Assembly: GCA_002373375.1 (NCBI GenBank)
Contig: DFLE01000057.1
Coordinates: forward strand, 132,374 to 152,876
Direction: 5' to 3'
Source: Prevotellaceae bacterium UBA3627
GTDB taxonomy: Bacteria > Bacteroidota > Bacteroidia > Bacteroidales > Bacteroidaceae
Length of the DNA stretch: 20,503 bases
Position 1 is the first letter of the stretch. The number at the start of each line of letters is the position of its first letter. Positions 1 to 7,494 of this stretch are shown one piece after another. A model generated the notes under the pieces. That model was not told where the DNA came from. It saw only the letters and a program-made list of their open reading frames with translations, and did no database searches. Both the position numbers and the translations under genes were made by a program.

Positions 1-523
1 CGTAACATTCTTCTTCAACGGTGGCCGTGAGGCTCCATTTGATGGTGAGGACCGTGTACTCGTGGCTTCTCCTAAGGTTGCTACATACGACCTGAAGCCT
101 GAGATGTCTGCATACGAGGTAAAAGAGAAGTTAGTGGAGAACATCAAGAAAGATTTCTACGATTTCATCGTGGTAAACTTCGCAAATGGCGACATGGTAG
201 GTCATACAGGCGTGTACAATGCTATAGCAAAAGCCGTAGTTGCTGTTGACAACTGTGTAAAGGACGTGATAGAGGCTGCAAAGGCTACAGGCTACGAGGC
301 TATCATCATTGCCGACCACGGTAACGCTGACAACGCCATCAACCCTGACGGTACTCCAAACACAGCACACTCACTGAACCCTGTTCCTTGCATCTACGTT
401 ACAGACAACAACTCTGCAAAGATAAAGGACGGTCGCCTGGCTGACGTGGCTCCTACTATCCTTCACATCATGGGACTGGAGCAGCCTGCTGACATGACCG
501 GTGAGAACCTCATCGAGGATTAA
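1..523 (+). CDS. gpmI: 2,3-bisphosphoglycerate-independent phosphoglycerate mutase, C-terminal part
   Basis: This is the 3' end of a gene that begins before the window; the open frame runs from base 2 to the TAA at 521-523. The enzyme interconverts 3- and 2-phosphoglycerate in cytosolic glycolysis, using two Mn ions. The fragment shows FFFNGGRE near its start, a segment typical of this family, then VNFANGDMVGHTG and IIIADHGNAD, which carry the metal-binding Asp and His residues of the alkaline-phosphatase-like fold. It ends with the usual NPVPCIY and DVAPTIL segments. The visible GTG at 62 is only an internal codon. A strong palindromic terminator follows the stop. Family assignment is from sequence motifs and is secure; the missing N-terminal part holds the catalytic Ser. 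Confidence 0.96.
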   Translation, partial: VTFFFNGGREAPFDGEDRVLVASPKVATYDLKPEMSAYEVKEKLVENIKKDFYDFIVVNFANGDMVGHTGVYNAIAKAVVAVDNCVKDVIEAAKATGYEAIIIADHGNADNAINPDGTPNTAHSLNPVPCIYVTDNNSAKIKDGRLADVAPTILHIMGLEQPADMTGENLIED

Positions 524-535
524 TACCGACATTAG

Positions 536-588
536 ACATATATATTGTATAAAACATATATATTGTATATAGACATACATATTGTATA
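536..588. repeat. three AT-rich 16-nt repeats
   Basis: ACATATATATTGTATA occurs at 536-551 and 554-569, and with one change (ACATACATATTGTATA) at 573-588. The spacing is 18 and 19 nt. The repeats lie between the gpmI stop and its terminator, so they are probably in the 3' untranslated region. No function is recognised. Confidence 0.8.
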
Positions 589-594
589 ATACAC

Positions 595-630
595 AAAAAA
601 GCCGCGTCACAATTGTGACGCGGCTTTAAT
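595..630 (+). terminator. palindromic terminator after gpmI
   Basis: Bases 601-624 form a perfect 24-nt palindrome (12-bp arms, GCCGCGTCACAA and its complement), with AAAAAA before and CTTTAAT after. This is the form of a Rho-independent terminator working mainly for gpmI and possibly in both directions. It also forms the first hairpin of repeat module copy 1. Confidence 0.8.
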
Positions 631-687
631 TAACTAACTAACTATTATTCTACTATATGTAACGCCTGCCTTATATGTTTCACAACA
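601..687. repeat. two-hairpin module, copy 1
   Basis: The order is: hairpin 1 (601-624), the linker TTAACTAACTAACTATT (630-646), TACTATATG (651-659), then TGTTTCACAACA (676-687), which folds as TGTT / TCAC loop / AACA. The same order of parts recurs at 889-978. The linker is identical in both copies, while the stems differ in sequence but keep pairing. Confidence 0.75.
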
Positions 688-888
688 TTATACACAGACA
701 AAAAATAATATCATGGAAAAAAGATATTGCAAAGATAATGGATTTTTCGTAACATCCGGGCGAAAATTCTTTCAAAGAAGGTGCAAAAAAACGTATTATA
801 ACCTAAAATTTCTTTCTTTAGTGTTTTTTATCGGTAAAATGAGCCTTTTTGTATATCTTCCCTATTAGCGACAAGCACAAATAAAGAA

Positions 889-978
889 CCGCGTCATAAA
901 AAAATTATGACGCGGCATCAATTAACTAACTAACTATTGTATACTATATGAATTGTTTACCGAGGTTGTTTCACAACA
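889..978. repeat. two-hairpin module, copy 2
   Basis: Hairpin 1 is CCGCGTCATAA (889-899) pairing with TTATGACGCGG (905-915) across an AAAAA loop. The linker TTAACTAACTAACTATT lies at 922-938 and TACTATATG at 942-950. Hairpin 2 is AGGTTGTT / TCAC / AACAACCT (963-982). Compared with copy 1, hairpin 1 has CATAA/TTATG in place of CACAA/TTGTG, so both sides of the stem changed together. Confidence 0.75.
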
Positions 979-1095
979 ACCTGCCTAAGCCCAAACACTT
1001 ATTTCTGAATACAAAATTACATATTATATTTATATATATAAGGTGAATAATGTTGCATTTTAATGGAAATAAAGTCTTTTTTGCAAAAAAAACAC

Positions 1096-1103
1096 TATCT
1101 TTG
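1096..1103 (+). promoter_or_regulatory. -7 box of the ung promoter
   Basis: TATCTTTG matches the Bacteroidetes -7 consensus TAnnTTTG. The closest TTTG upstream (1080-1083) is only 12 nt away, so no proper -33 box is seen. The box lies 27 nt before the ATG at 1131, which supports that start over the in-frame ATG at 1050, since the latter is upstream of this promoter element. Confidence 0.6.
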
Positions 1104-1130
1104 CAACAAAATAAATACTTCCTACTGAAA

Positions 1131-1856
1131 ATGATACAAATAGAAGAAAGCTGGGCAGAGGCTCTCGCTCCTGAATTTGCGAAGGACTATTTCCACGCTC
1201 TCACTGAGTTTGTGAGAGCGGAGTATCGGCAGCACGTCTGCTATCCTCCCGGCAAAGAGATTTTCAATGCTTTTAACCTCTGTCCGCTGCCTAATGTTAA
1301 GGTGGTGATACTCGGACAGGACCCCTACCACGGCGCAGGACAGGCAGAAGGACTCTGTTTCTCGGTGAAATCGGGGATTCCGTTACCACCGTCACTTATT
1401 AACATCTTCAAAGAGATAAAGGAAGATGTGGGCAGGGTGCCAAGGATTCTTACCATTAACAATGAAGGTAAGATAACAGATAAAGACGATGAAATGGGCA
1501 GAAAAATGTATGACGGCTCACTTCGTCGCTGGGCAGAACAAGGCGTATTTCTGCTCAACGCTACGCTTACAGTACGCGAACATGAGGCTGGCTCACACCA
1601 ACGACATGGATGGGAGACTTTCACCGATGCAGTGATACAGACGGTGTCTGAGCGCCAGGAACACTGTGTCTTCATCCTCTGGGGCGGCTACGCCCGTTCC
1701 AAGGCAAAGCTCATTGACAAGACCAAACACCTGGTACTTGAGAGCGTACACCCTTCTCCTCTATCAGCTAACCGCGGCGGATGGTTCGGCAACCATCATT
1801 TCTCCCACTGCAACCAATGGCTGCAGGAACACGGGCTGACACCGATAGAATGGTAA
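1131..1856 (+). CDS. ung: uracil-DNA glycosylase, family 1
   Basis: The product removes uracil from DNA, the first step of base-excision repair. It has 241 residues from the ATG at 1131. The water-activating motif GQDPYH is at residues 62-67 (catalytic Asp64), the uracil-binding LLNATLTV at 141-148, and the HPSPLS loop with the catalytic His at 207-212. The N-terminus (IEESWAEALAPEF) fits family members when this start is used; the open frame extends to an ATG at 1050, but that lies before the -7 box. Residues about 101-129 form a charged segment (NEGKITDKDDEMGRKMYDGS) clearly longer than the matching loop of E. coli Ung, probably a surface insertion. The gene is convergent with the lyase gene across a terminator. 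Confidence 0.96.
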   Translation: MIQIEESWAEALAPEFAKDYFHALTEFVRAEYRQHVCYPPGKEIFNAFNLCPLPNVKVVILGQDPYHGAGQAEGLCFSVKSGIPLPPSLINIFKEIKEDVGRVPRILTINNEGKITDKDDEMGRKMYDGSLRRWAEQGVFLLNATLTVREHEAGSHQRHGWETFTDAVIQTVSERQEHCVFILWGGYARSKAKLIDKTKHLVLESVHPSPLSANRGGWFGNHHFSHCNQWLQEHGLTPIEW

Positions 1857-1923
1857 TAGCGGTAACACCACAGAATTTCTGGGGATCACCTTATATAACA
1901 AACAAACCAAATCATTAAAATGC

Positions 1924-1962
1924 AATCACGAGATGCAGCCAGCATGGCCACATCCCGTGATT
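1924..1962. terminator. bidirectional terminator between ung and the lyase gene
   Basis: AATCACGAGATG (1924-1935) pairs with CATCCCGTGATT (1951-1962) with one mismatched position. The inner part can pair further (CCAGCATGG). A-rich sequence precedes it and TATTTATT follows. It sits between convergent genes. Confidence 0.7.
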
Positions 1963-2002
1963 TATTTATTAACTGCTAAATTGTCTTTCGTGTATTCTTT
2001 CC

Positions 2003-3883
2003 CTACTTTACTTGAGCACCTACAGCGGTGAATATACCGTTAGCAGTCTCAATCAAGAGTTGATTACCCTTTATAATCTTTTTCACCTTGGGACTGTTAT
2101 TTGCGGTTTCATCGGCAGTCACGCCATTCACAGCAGTAACTATATCACCAGCCTCAAGTTTCAGACAATCATACATAAAACCTCCATTTGAGCCGTTACC
2201 AGTCATCTTCAACGTAATAGTATTACTGCCATTCTTCAGCGATGATGCTGGGAAAGTGCAAGTCTGCAGATGATGGAAACCACTGTTCACTGCACTACGA
2301 TATATACCAGCATCGTTAATGCCAGGCTTCCATGTAGCCCTCGTTGTGCCATTAACGGCAACAGTGACGGTGGTGCCTGTGCCTGTGCATCCTGCCAATG
2401 ACGCTGTCAGTGCGGCAGTGCCGGTATAGGTCTGGTCAAGGTTAAACTTTATCGTCCATGTGCCGTCCTTCTGGCACTGCGCGTAATACCAGTCTTTCTT
2501 AGGGTCACTCGTGCCTATGGTGTAGGTGAGGTTCTGTGGCACAAGCTTCCATAGTCCATACTGGCGCACGGTGTCAGACATACAGAACTCATCAGAGCGA
2601 CGGTTATTCTCACCTATCATCCATAGCAGATTGGTATACTTTGTGGGAGTCCATTCTATCGTTCCGAGCGACTGCTCACCCTCTGTCACCGTGATATCAT
2701 CAACCTCAAGCATATCCGTCACGTCGCCTGCCTGTGCATACGCATAGAGGAAGTAGTTGCCCGGACGCACGTTCTTAATAACGAAATCACCGTTTTCATC
2801 GGTAGTAGTCCAGAATTGATAACCATGTACCTGCCTCATGGGGTCCACACCCTTCTCCTGAGCCAGTATAACGCGTACCTTGTCATTGCGCTGACCAGTG
2901 GTAACGTTAAGGTGACCACTTACCGTGCCACGCACCTTAGGGTAGAGCTCGTTGTCAAACCACTGATAAGGCCACTCAGTCTGCTCCGCAACAGCTCTGC
3001 GCTGCGCGTTAAGGATAGGTCCGGTGATGGAAGGGGAGTTATAATTCGTGTATATCAAGAATGGTCCATAGAGTTTCTTCTCACCGTCATTAAGCACCAT
3101 TGCCTGTCCGCCGAAGTGCTCACCCTGAAGCATCTGTATGGTGATAGGCGACTTACTGGTAGCGTGTACCATAAGTTCCTGACGCTCTGGTCCACCGTTC
3201 AGCCATTCGTATGATACAGGTACATTCCAAAGACCGTAATAACCATTGCTTAATCCATGAACGGTATCGCGCTCCACGTAGTTTGCCCAGTTGTATTTGG
3301 TGTAGATGGTGGTGCCGTCAGAGAGGTAATACGTGGCATCCTGCACTGTGTTTTCCTCCTTCTCTGCCTCAGCCATCTCTGAATTGCTTGGTATCTTGCC
3401 GTTCATACGGTAATCCACGTAACCGTTCAGCATGTCTGAAACAAGACGTGTACACACGCGCGCCTCCTTGATTGGCTCACTTGCCGAGGTAGAGGTGCCT
3501 GTGGCTATGACGTAAGTATATATGCCCGCCACATTCTTACGAACGATATATCCCTGCTGGAAGATAGTATTGCCCGAAGTTGCACTGTATAGCACCTCAC
3601 ACATCTCCGGGGTATTTTTTATCACTTCTACCTTTGACGGAGAGAGACCTTGGTTACCGTTTGCAGTGGTGTAGTCAAAATACACTCCATTAGAGGCAAG
3701 CAACTCATGGTTCTTGTTGAACTTAATGCTGCTCACCCTGCCGTTGCTGTCAATCTTAATCAACAGTTTGCCATTGTCGAAGGTGGTGGTCATACCACTT
3801 ACCGTTACGCTGACATCAGTAAAGTCTGTTGCCTTGGCGGTAATGGCGACAAGCAGTAAGACAATTGCGAAAATCTTCTTCAT
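2003..3883 (-). CDS. secreted rhamnogalacturonan lyase, polysaccharide lyase family 4 type
   Basis: This predicted enzyme cleaves rhamnogalacturonan I, the branched part of pectin, by beta-elimination. The start at 3883 gives 626 residues with a signal peptide (MKKIFAIVLLLVAITAKA); the frame is open further upstream but without a signal sequence. A beta-sandwich catalytic domain covers about 20-310. Lys196 (IYTKYNW) and His209 (DTVHGLSNG) are in the setting of the catalytic Lys and His of known family-4 lyases; that matching is inferred. An FnIII-like domain (about 317-405, with NGDFVIKNVRPGNYFLYAYA) and a carbohydrate-binding-like domain (about 415-578) follow, the three-domain order of the family. 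The tail KKIIKGNQLLIETANGIF ends the protein and resembles that of the next gene upstream, so both are probably exported by the same route. A terminator separates it from that gene. Confidence 0.85.
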   Translation of the reverse strand: MKKIFAIVLLLVAITAKATDFTDVSVTVSGMTTTFDNGKLLIKIDSNGRVSSIKFNKNHELLASNGVYFDYTTANGNQGLSPSKVEVIKNTPEMCEVLYSATSGNTIFQQGYIVRKNVAGIYTYVIATGTSTSASEPIKEARVCTRLVSDMLNGYVDYRMNGKIPSNSEMAEAEKEENTVQDATYYLSDGTTIYTKYNWANYVERDTVHGLSNGYYGLWNVPVSYEWLNGGPERQELMVHATSKSPITIQMLQGEHFGGQAMVLNDGEKKLYGPFLIYTNYNSPSITGPILNAQRRAVAEQTEWPYQWFDNELYPKVRGTVSGHLNVTTGQRNDKVRVILAQEKGVDPMRQVHGYQFWTTTDENGDFVIKNVRPGNYFLYAYAQAGDVTDMLEVDDITVTEGEQSLGTIEWTPTKYTNLLWMIGENNRRSDEFCMSDTVRQYGLWKLVPQNLTYTIGTSDPKKDWYYAQCQKDGTWTIKFNLDQTYTGTAALTASLAGCTGTGTTVTVAVNGTTRATWKPGINDAGIYRSAVNSGFHHLQTCTFPASSLKNGSNTITLKMTGNGSNGGFMYDCLKLEAGDIVTAVNGVTADETANNSPKVKKIIKGNQLLIETANGIFTAVGAQVK

Positions 3884-3920
3884 AATATATATGTATTGTG
3901 TTAGTTTCTCGTAATAGTTG

Positions 3921-3963
3921 AAAAAACAAGGGGGCGCGCCCCACATTTACCTGACACGCCCCC
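3921..3963 (-). terminator. terminator after the secreted Ig/CBM-like gene
   Basis: On the minus strand GGGGGCG (3957-3963) pairs with CGCCCCC (3930-3936), followed by TTG and TTTTTT (3921-3926). The inner GGGGCGCGCCCC can form a competing hairpin. It lies between the stop of the 4009-5739 gene and the start of the lyase gene, so the lyase gene probably has its own promoter or depends on read-through. Confidence 0.75.
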
Positions 3964-4008
3964 GTTATTACTTCCTTATAATCTTATCAAAATAGATATG
4001 CTCCTTGC

Positions 4009-5739
4009 TTACTTAACCTGTGCGCCAGCAACATTGAATGTGCCGTTTGCACCCTCGATAAGCAGCTGACCGTCTTTCACAACCTTGCGAACAGCCTTAG
4101 CAGCGTTTGTCTTAGCCTCAACAGAAGCTACGCCGTCTGGCTCTTCCTCTGGTACATCATCGGTAGCATAGATGGCAAGGATATCAACACCCTTGTCAGC
4201 ACCGCCACTCTGTGTCAATATTACCGGGGTGTCATCATCTGTCACCGTGAACACGCCAGACTCTTTCTCATCAAAGTTGGTATTAGAAGCTGTTAGAGTC
4301 ACCTCCTCACTGCCAACCATAAAGGTTGCTATATAGTTTGGTGTCTTCGCTGCATCAAACAACACTGCCTTAATCTTATACGTTCCAGCAGGAAGCGTAG
4401 TCAACTGGAAACCGTCTTCTGCAACACAGTATGCAGCTTTAGCACCAGAAGAACGGATTGCCATGTTTGTATTTGAACAAAGCTGTATCGGGCAGTCCAA
4501 GTCTTCTGCATTATAGAAATCCTCCATTTCGGCGAGATATACTACACCTTCTATACCTGTACTCTTATAATTAATTGTAAATGTAGTGTCACTCTTCAAG
4601 TCAAATGTTGCCTTAAAAGGATCACCCTTAGTACCATAGGTTACGAGAGATCCTTCAGATGTCTTCATCCAATAAGAATACATCACTTCTATTTGATCAC
4701 CTTCTTCTCCTTCTGTTTCTGGAATAAATTCCTTCAGGACATTGCCTTTAGAATCAACAGCCTTTACTGAATAGGTGTATTTAGCCTTCTCTTTGTCACC
4801 TGGAAGAATCTCTATACCATATAAGCATATACCGCATACTTTTACAACCAAGTCACCAGACTCTTTAACAACAAATTTTAAAGTACCTCGCTTTGAATAA
4901 AGGTCATTACACCACACAGAATCCTTTATACCATTTGAAGATTCTATTCCCTTGTCACTCTCAGCATTGAGTACCTGCATCCAAACAGTACCTTTGGTTG
5001 CTCTAATAATATCAAATGTGACCTCGTCCCCCTCAATACAGTCTGGTATTATGAAACTACGAGAACCATTAAATTGTAAACGGTTATTTGCTGGAGTATC
5101 ATCAGGATTTCCAACAATCATTTGACCCCCTGCACAATTAACCAATAACTCCTCTGTCATAGGAAGCACCTCGTTGTTATTCATCATTACTTCCTCATAA
5201 TTGTAGGATTTTGCAGTGGCAAAACGTCCTTTTGATGAAGCAGTCCATAGGCCTTCTTCTGCATTTATAGAAGCTTTTATCTTATTCACATCTTCCGTTG
5301 TATTCTGGAATGTCCATGACAACTTGCGCTCTGAACCACGAGTAGTGAATGAGATGCTGATTGTCTCGCCATCTGTCAACTGCTCCACATTGTCAACTTG
5401 AACAGAGGTGATAATGAGTTTGTAAGTGGTCTTCTCCTGCACTTCATCAAGGATGTCGGCCATCACAATGCTAACAGGATTGGCAATAGAACTCTCCAAT
5501 CCATCGAAGTCTGGCACTGCACCCTGCTCCTCATCAGCAGGGAAAAGGTTACCTGCAATGGTAACAACAGACTCTGCCGTAACACCCGTTGCCTCAGGGA
5601 ATGACAACTGGATATCCTTCGTAAGGCTAATCTTAGCTCCATCCTTGATATTCCACTTTGGAGTGCCAAGGCTTACTTGCGCCATCGCGGTGACTGCCGC
5701 AAAAAGAAGCGCAACTAAAGTAAGTAATTGTTTTTTCAT
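4009..5739 (-). CDS. large secreted Ig-like / carbohydrate-binding-like protein of unknown function
   Basis: The product has 576 residues and a clear signal peptide ending AVTAMA-Q (cleavage near 20/21). Residues about 25-135 look like a bacterial Ig-like domain (LSFPEATGVTAESVVTIAGN, then a second half with YKLIITSVQVDN). Residues about 138-315 are a beta-rich region that starts WTFQNTTED. Residues about 398-525 resemble a CBM6/35-type jelly roll (YLAEMEDF, LTTLPAGTYKIKAVLFDA, GVDILAIYATDD). The C-terminus KVVKDGQLLIEGANGTFNV matches the tail of the adjacent lyase. No catalytic motif is recognised. Location next to a pectin lyase and the binding-like domain suggest a cell-surface or secreted pectin-related role; this is inference. 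A terminator follows it. Confidence 0.75.
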   Translation of the reverse strand: MKKQLLTLVALLFAAVTAMAQVSLGTPKWNIKDGAKISLTKDIQLSFPEATGVTAESVVTIAGNLFPADEEQGAVPDFDGLESSIANPVSIVMADILDEVQEKTTYKLIITSVQVDNVEQLTDGETISISFTTRGSERKLSWTFQNTTEDVNKIKASINAEEGLWTASSKGRFATAKSYNYEEVMMNNNEVLPMTEELLVNCAGGQMIVGNPDDTPANNRLQFNGSRSFIIPDCIEGDEVTFDIIRATKGTVWMQVLNAESDKGIESSNGIKDSVWCNDLYSKRGTLKFVVKESGDLVVKVCGICLYGIEILPGDKEKAKYTYSVKAVDSKGNVLKEFIPETEGEEGDQIEVMYSYWMKTSEGSLVTYGTKGDPFKATFDLKSDTTFTINYKSTGIEGVVYLAEMEDFYNAEDLDCPIQLCSNTNMAIRSSGAKAAYCVAEDGFQLTTLPAGTYKIKAVLFDAAKTPNYIATFMVGSEEVTLTASNTNFDEKESGVFTVTDDDTPVILTQSGGADKGVDILAIYATDDVPEEEPDGVASVEAKTNAAKAVRKVVKDGQLLIEGANGTFNVAGAQVK

Positions 5740-5799
5740 ACACGAAATTGTTTTTAGTTAATATTTTATTGATTTAACACTATTATCTATAGTAACCTG

Positions 5800-6519
5800 T
5801 TATAAGTTGCCCATTTCATCGGCAGCAACACATAACTGCTCATACCACTCCGCCCCGAAACGACGGATAAGAGGCTCACACAGGAACTGATATACCTTTA
5901 TACCCTCTCTTTTTCCCCGTTCCACCGCATCTCGACATACATCCCAGCGGTGATAGTTGAGTGCCGTTATACCACCTCTCAGTGTCTTTACCCTTATAGG
6001 ATAGAGTGCACATGAAGCGGGCTTACACCACTGTATCTTATTCTGCCGGTAGAGTTTCTCATAGGCACACAGACAACAGTTTTTGACAATTCTGTCGGAG
6101 GAGGCGGAATTACCTGAGGTTCCGAGGGTTCCAGAGGTTCCGGACTTTCCGGATATTCCGGATATTCTGGATATCCCGGGATTTCCGGGGCTTTCTGAGT
6201 TTTCTGACGGTAATGACAGTTTAATGTCATCATAGCATGTGAAAACACAGTCCTTGCCACCTACTATAGATGTCACAAGGTCGCCCTCCTGGTCTGTATA
6301 TGCCACTCCCTGCTTGTCTATCACCGACTGAGCCTGAGCCGACAACAATGGCCACACTTGGTCAAGATTGTTTTCTATATGTTCGATTTCATCGATAGTA
6401 ACGGGAGCTCCCGCATCACCTTCAATACAGCAACGACCGTGACATTTCTCCAAATCGCAAGCAAAGTGCTCTGTCAACACATCGGAAGACACAAGTATAT
6501 TGTCAATATCAAGAATCAT
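5800..6519 (-). CDS. DUF3109-family cysteine-rich protein with a Gly/Ser repeat insert
   Basis: The start at 6519 (MILDIDNILVSSDVLTEHFAC) fits the family; it gives 239 residues and overlaps the end of the AraC gene by 11 nt, which suggests coupled translation. Conserved cysteines are at 21, 26, 30 and 31 (CDLEKCHGRCCIEGDAGAP), 91 and 95, 148, 149 and 151, 165, 170, 195 and 214, a pattern that suggests metal or Fe-S binding. The family has no established function that I know of. Residues about 103-140 are an unusual Ser-Gly-Xaa repeat segment placed between CVFTCYD and CCLCAYEKLYR, where the family normally continues directly. The protein is cytoplasmic by lack of a signal peptide. Confidence 0.88.
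   Translation of the reverse strand: MILDIDNILVSSDVLTEHFACDLEKCHGRCCIEGDAGAPVTIDEIEHIENNLDQVWPLLSAQAQSVIDKQGVAYTDQEGDLVTSIVGGKDCVFTCYDDIKLSLPSENSESPGNPGISRISGISGKSGTSGTLGTSGNSASSDRIVKNCCLCAYEKLYRQNKIQWCKPASCALYPIRVKTLRGGITALNYHRWDVCRDAVERGKREGIKVYQFLCEPLIRRFGAEWYEQLCVAADEMGNL
6111..6209 (-). repeat. degenerate 9-nt tandem repeat inside the DUF3109 gene
   Basis: About eleven 9-nt units lie in register from 6111 to 6209 on the plus strand, centred on TTCCGGATA (6147-6155 and 6156-6164 are identical; neighbours drift, for example TTCTGGATA, TTCCGGACT, TTCCAGAGG). Each unit codes for three residues of the Ser-Gly-Xaa type on the minus strand. Because 9 is a multiple of 3, copy-number change would keep the frame. 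Confidence 0.85.
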
Positions 6520-7393
6520 GGCGATATTCAGACGGTGAGACACCTACGTTGTCCTTAAAGTATTTTCCGAAGAACGACTGTGAGGAGAAATTCATCTCCT
6601 TGGCAATCTCGCGTATGCTCTTTGAAGTATGTTTAAGTTGGTTACGAATCTCCGCCGTCACGAACTTATCTATCCACTGGTTAGGCGAGCGGCGGCTGGT
6701 ACTTGATATCACCTCACTGAGATACTTTGGTGTGATACCCATCTGCTCGGCATACCAGTACACCTGTCTGTGCTCACGGAAATTGCTTCTCACGCGCTGT
6801 ATGAACTCCACGAAAAGACGCTCGGCACGTGACTGACGCTCATCCATCGCCACCGCCTTGATAGTACGGTCTATTGCCGGTGAGAGGTCATATATCAACG
6901 TGAGCAGCATAAGCCTTGCCACCTCCAACCTGTGTGGATGGTTCTCTTTCTGCACACGTCTGGCGATGGCATCGAAATAAACCTTCAGCTCATTAGTCTC
7001 CTCCTGCGTCAGGCTGAACACCGGATAGTTATGCGTAAGCAGGAAGAGGTCACTCATATTATGCACGTCACATAATATGTCTTGTAACAGAGAATAGGAT
7101 ATCAAAACTCCCATTCCATCGAAGTCATCACTATAACGTAATCCGTTAATCACCGACTCATCGGTTATAACCATCACATTATCGTTAGTAGCGGCACGCT
7201 TACGGTCATTGACAGTCAGCGTCACCACACCACTTGTACATACTCCGATAAAAAGACATAACGACATACGCTTGGCATCCATCACGTTCTGCAGCGAACG
7301 CAATGTAGGCATCAAGGCTATATCATGGCCTATATGTGGCAGAGAGTATTTCTCAACAACGCTCTCAACCGTTACTGTCTCTATGTCGTGCAT
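6509..7393 (-). CDS. AraC-family transcriptional regulator
   Basis: The product has 294 residues from the ATG at 7393; an in-frame ATG at 7426 would add 11 residues (MGLLTTHNLHT) but places the start within a GC-rich repeat, so the shorter form is preferred. Residues about 1-170 form a cupin-like sensing half (GVVTLTVNDRK, SVINGLRYSDDFDGMGVLIS). Residues about 190-292 are the double helix-turn-helix of the AraC family, with WYAEQMGITPKYLSEVIS as the first and SIREIAKEMNFSSQSFFGKYFKDNVGVSPSEYR as the second, which is the conserved family signature. The ligand and targets are unknown. It overlaps the DUF3109 gene and lies after gyrB, separated from it by about 100 nt. Confidence 0.92.
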   Translation of the reverse strand: MHDIETVTVESVVEKYSLPHIGHDIALMPTLRSLQNVMDAKRMSLCLFIGVCTSGVVTLTVNDRKRAATNDNVMVITDESVINGLRYSDDFDGMGVLISYSLLQDILCDVHNMSDLFLLTHNYPVFSLTQEETNELKVYFDAIARRVQKENHPHRLEVARLMLLTLIYDLSPAIDRTIKAVAMDERQSRAERLFVEFIQRVRSNFREHRQVYWYAEQMGITPKYLSEVISSTSRRSPNQWIDKFVTAEIRNQLKHTSKSIREIAKEMNFSSQSFFGKYFKDNVGVSPSEYRHDS

Positions 7394-7419
7394 TGTATGC
7401 AAGTTATGAGTTGTTAAGA

Positions 7420-7450
7420 GACCCACCCCGGCCCTCCCTGTGAGGGAGGG
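7420..7450. repeat. GC-rich extragenic repeat, copy A
   Basis: CCCACCCCGG followed by CCCTCCC / GGGAGGG, an imperfect hairpin at 7432-7450, lies between the gyrB stop and the AraC start. A related sequence in opposite orientation is at 19255-19293. Such C/G-runs recur between genes in this window and may act as terminators or as repetitive extragenic elements. Confidence 0.6.
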
Positions 7451-7494
7451 AGCATGAGTTGGTGGATTAATTATTAGTTTTTAATTGTCAACTA

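Larger units (their letters stand above)
524..1130. other. 607-nt non-coding stretch between gpmI and ung
   Basis: No convincing gene is present. The stretch holds three AT-rich 16-nt repeats just after gpmI, a palindromic terminator, two copies of a two-hairpin module (601-687 and 889-978), an AT-rich middle section without clear signals, and the ung promoter element near its end. A TATCTTTG box is also present on the minus strand (bases 730-737), but it lacks a TTTG box at the right distance and leads into no gene. Confidence 0.7.

Noticed and set aside
728..770. minus-strand promoter within the gpmI-ung gap
   Set aside because: A TATCTTTG box is present, but the TTTG box is about 35 nt away instead of near 20, and there is no gene for it.
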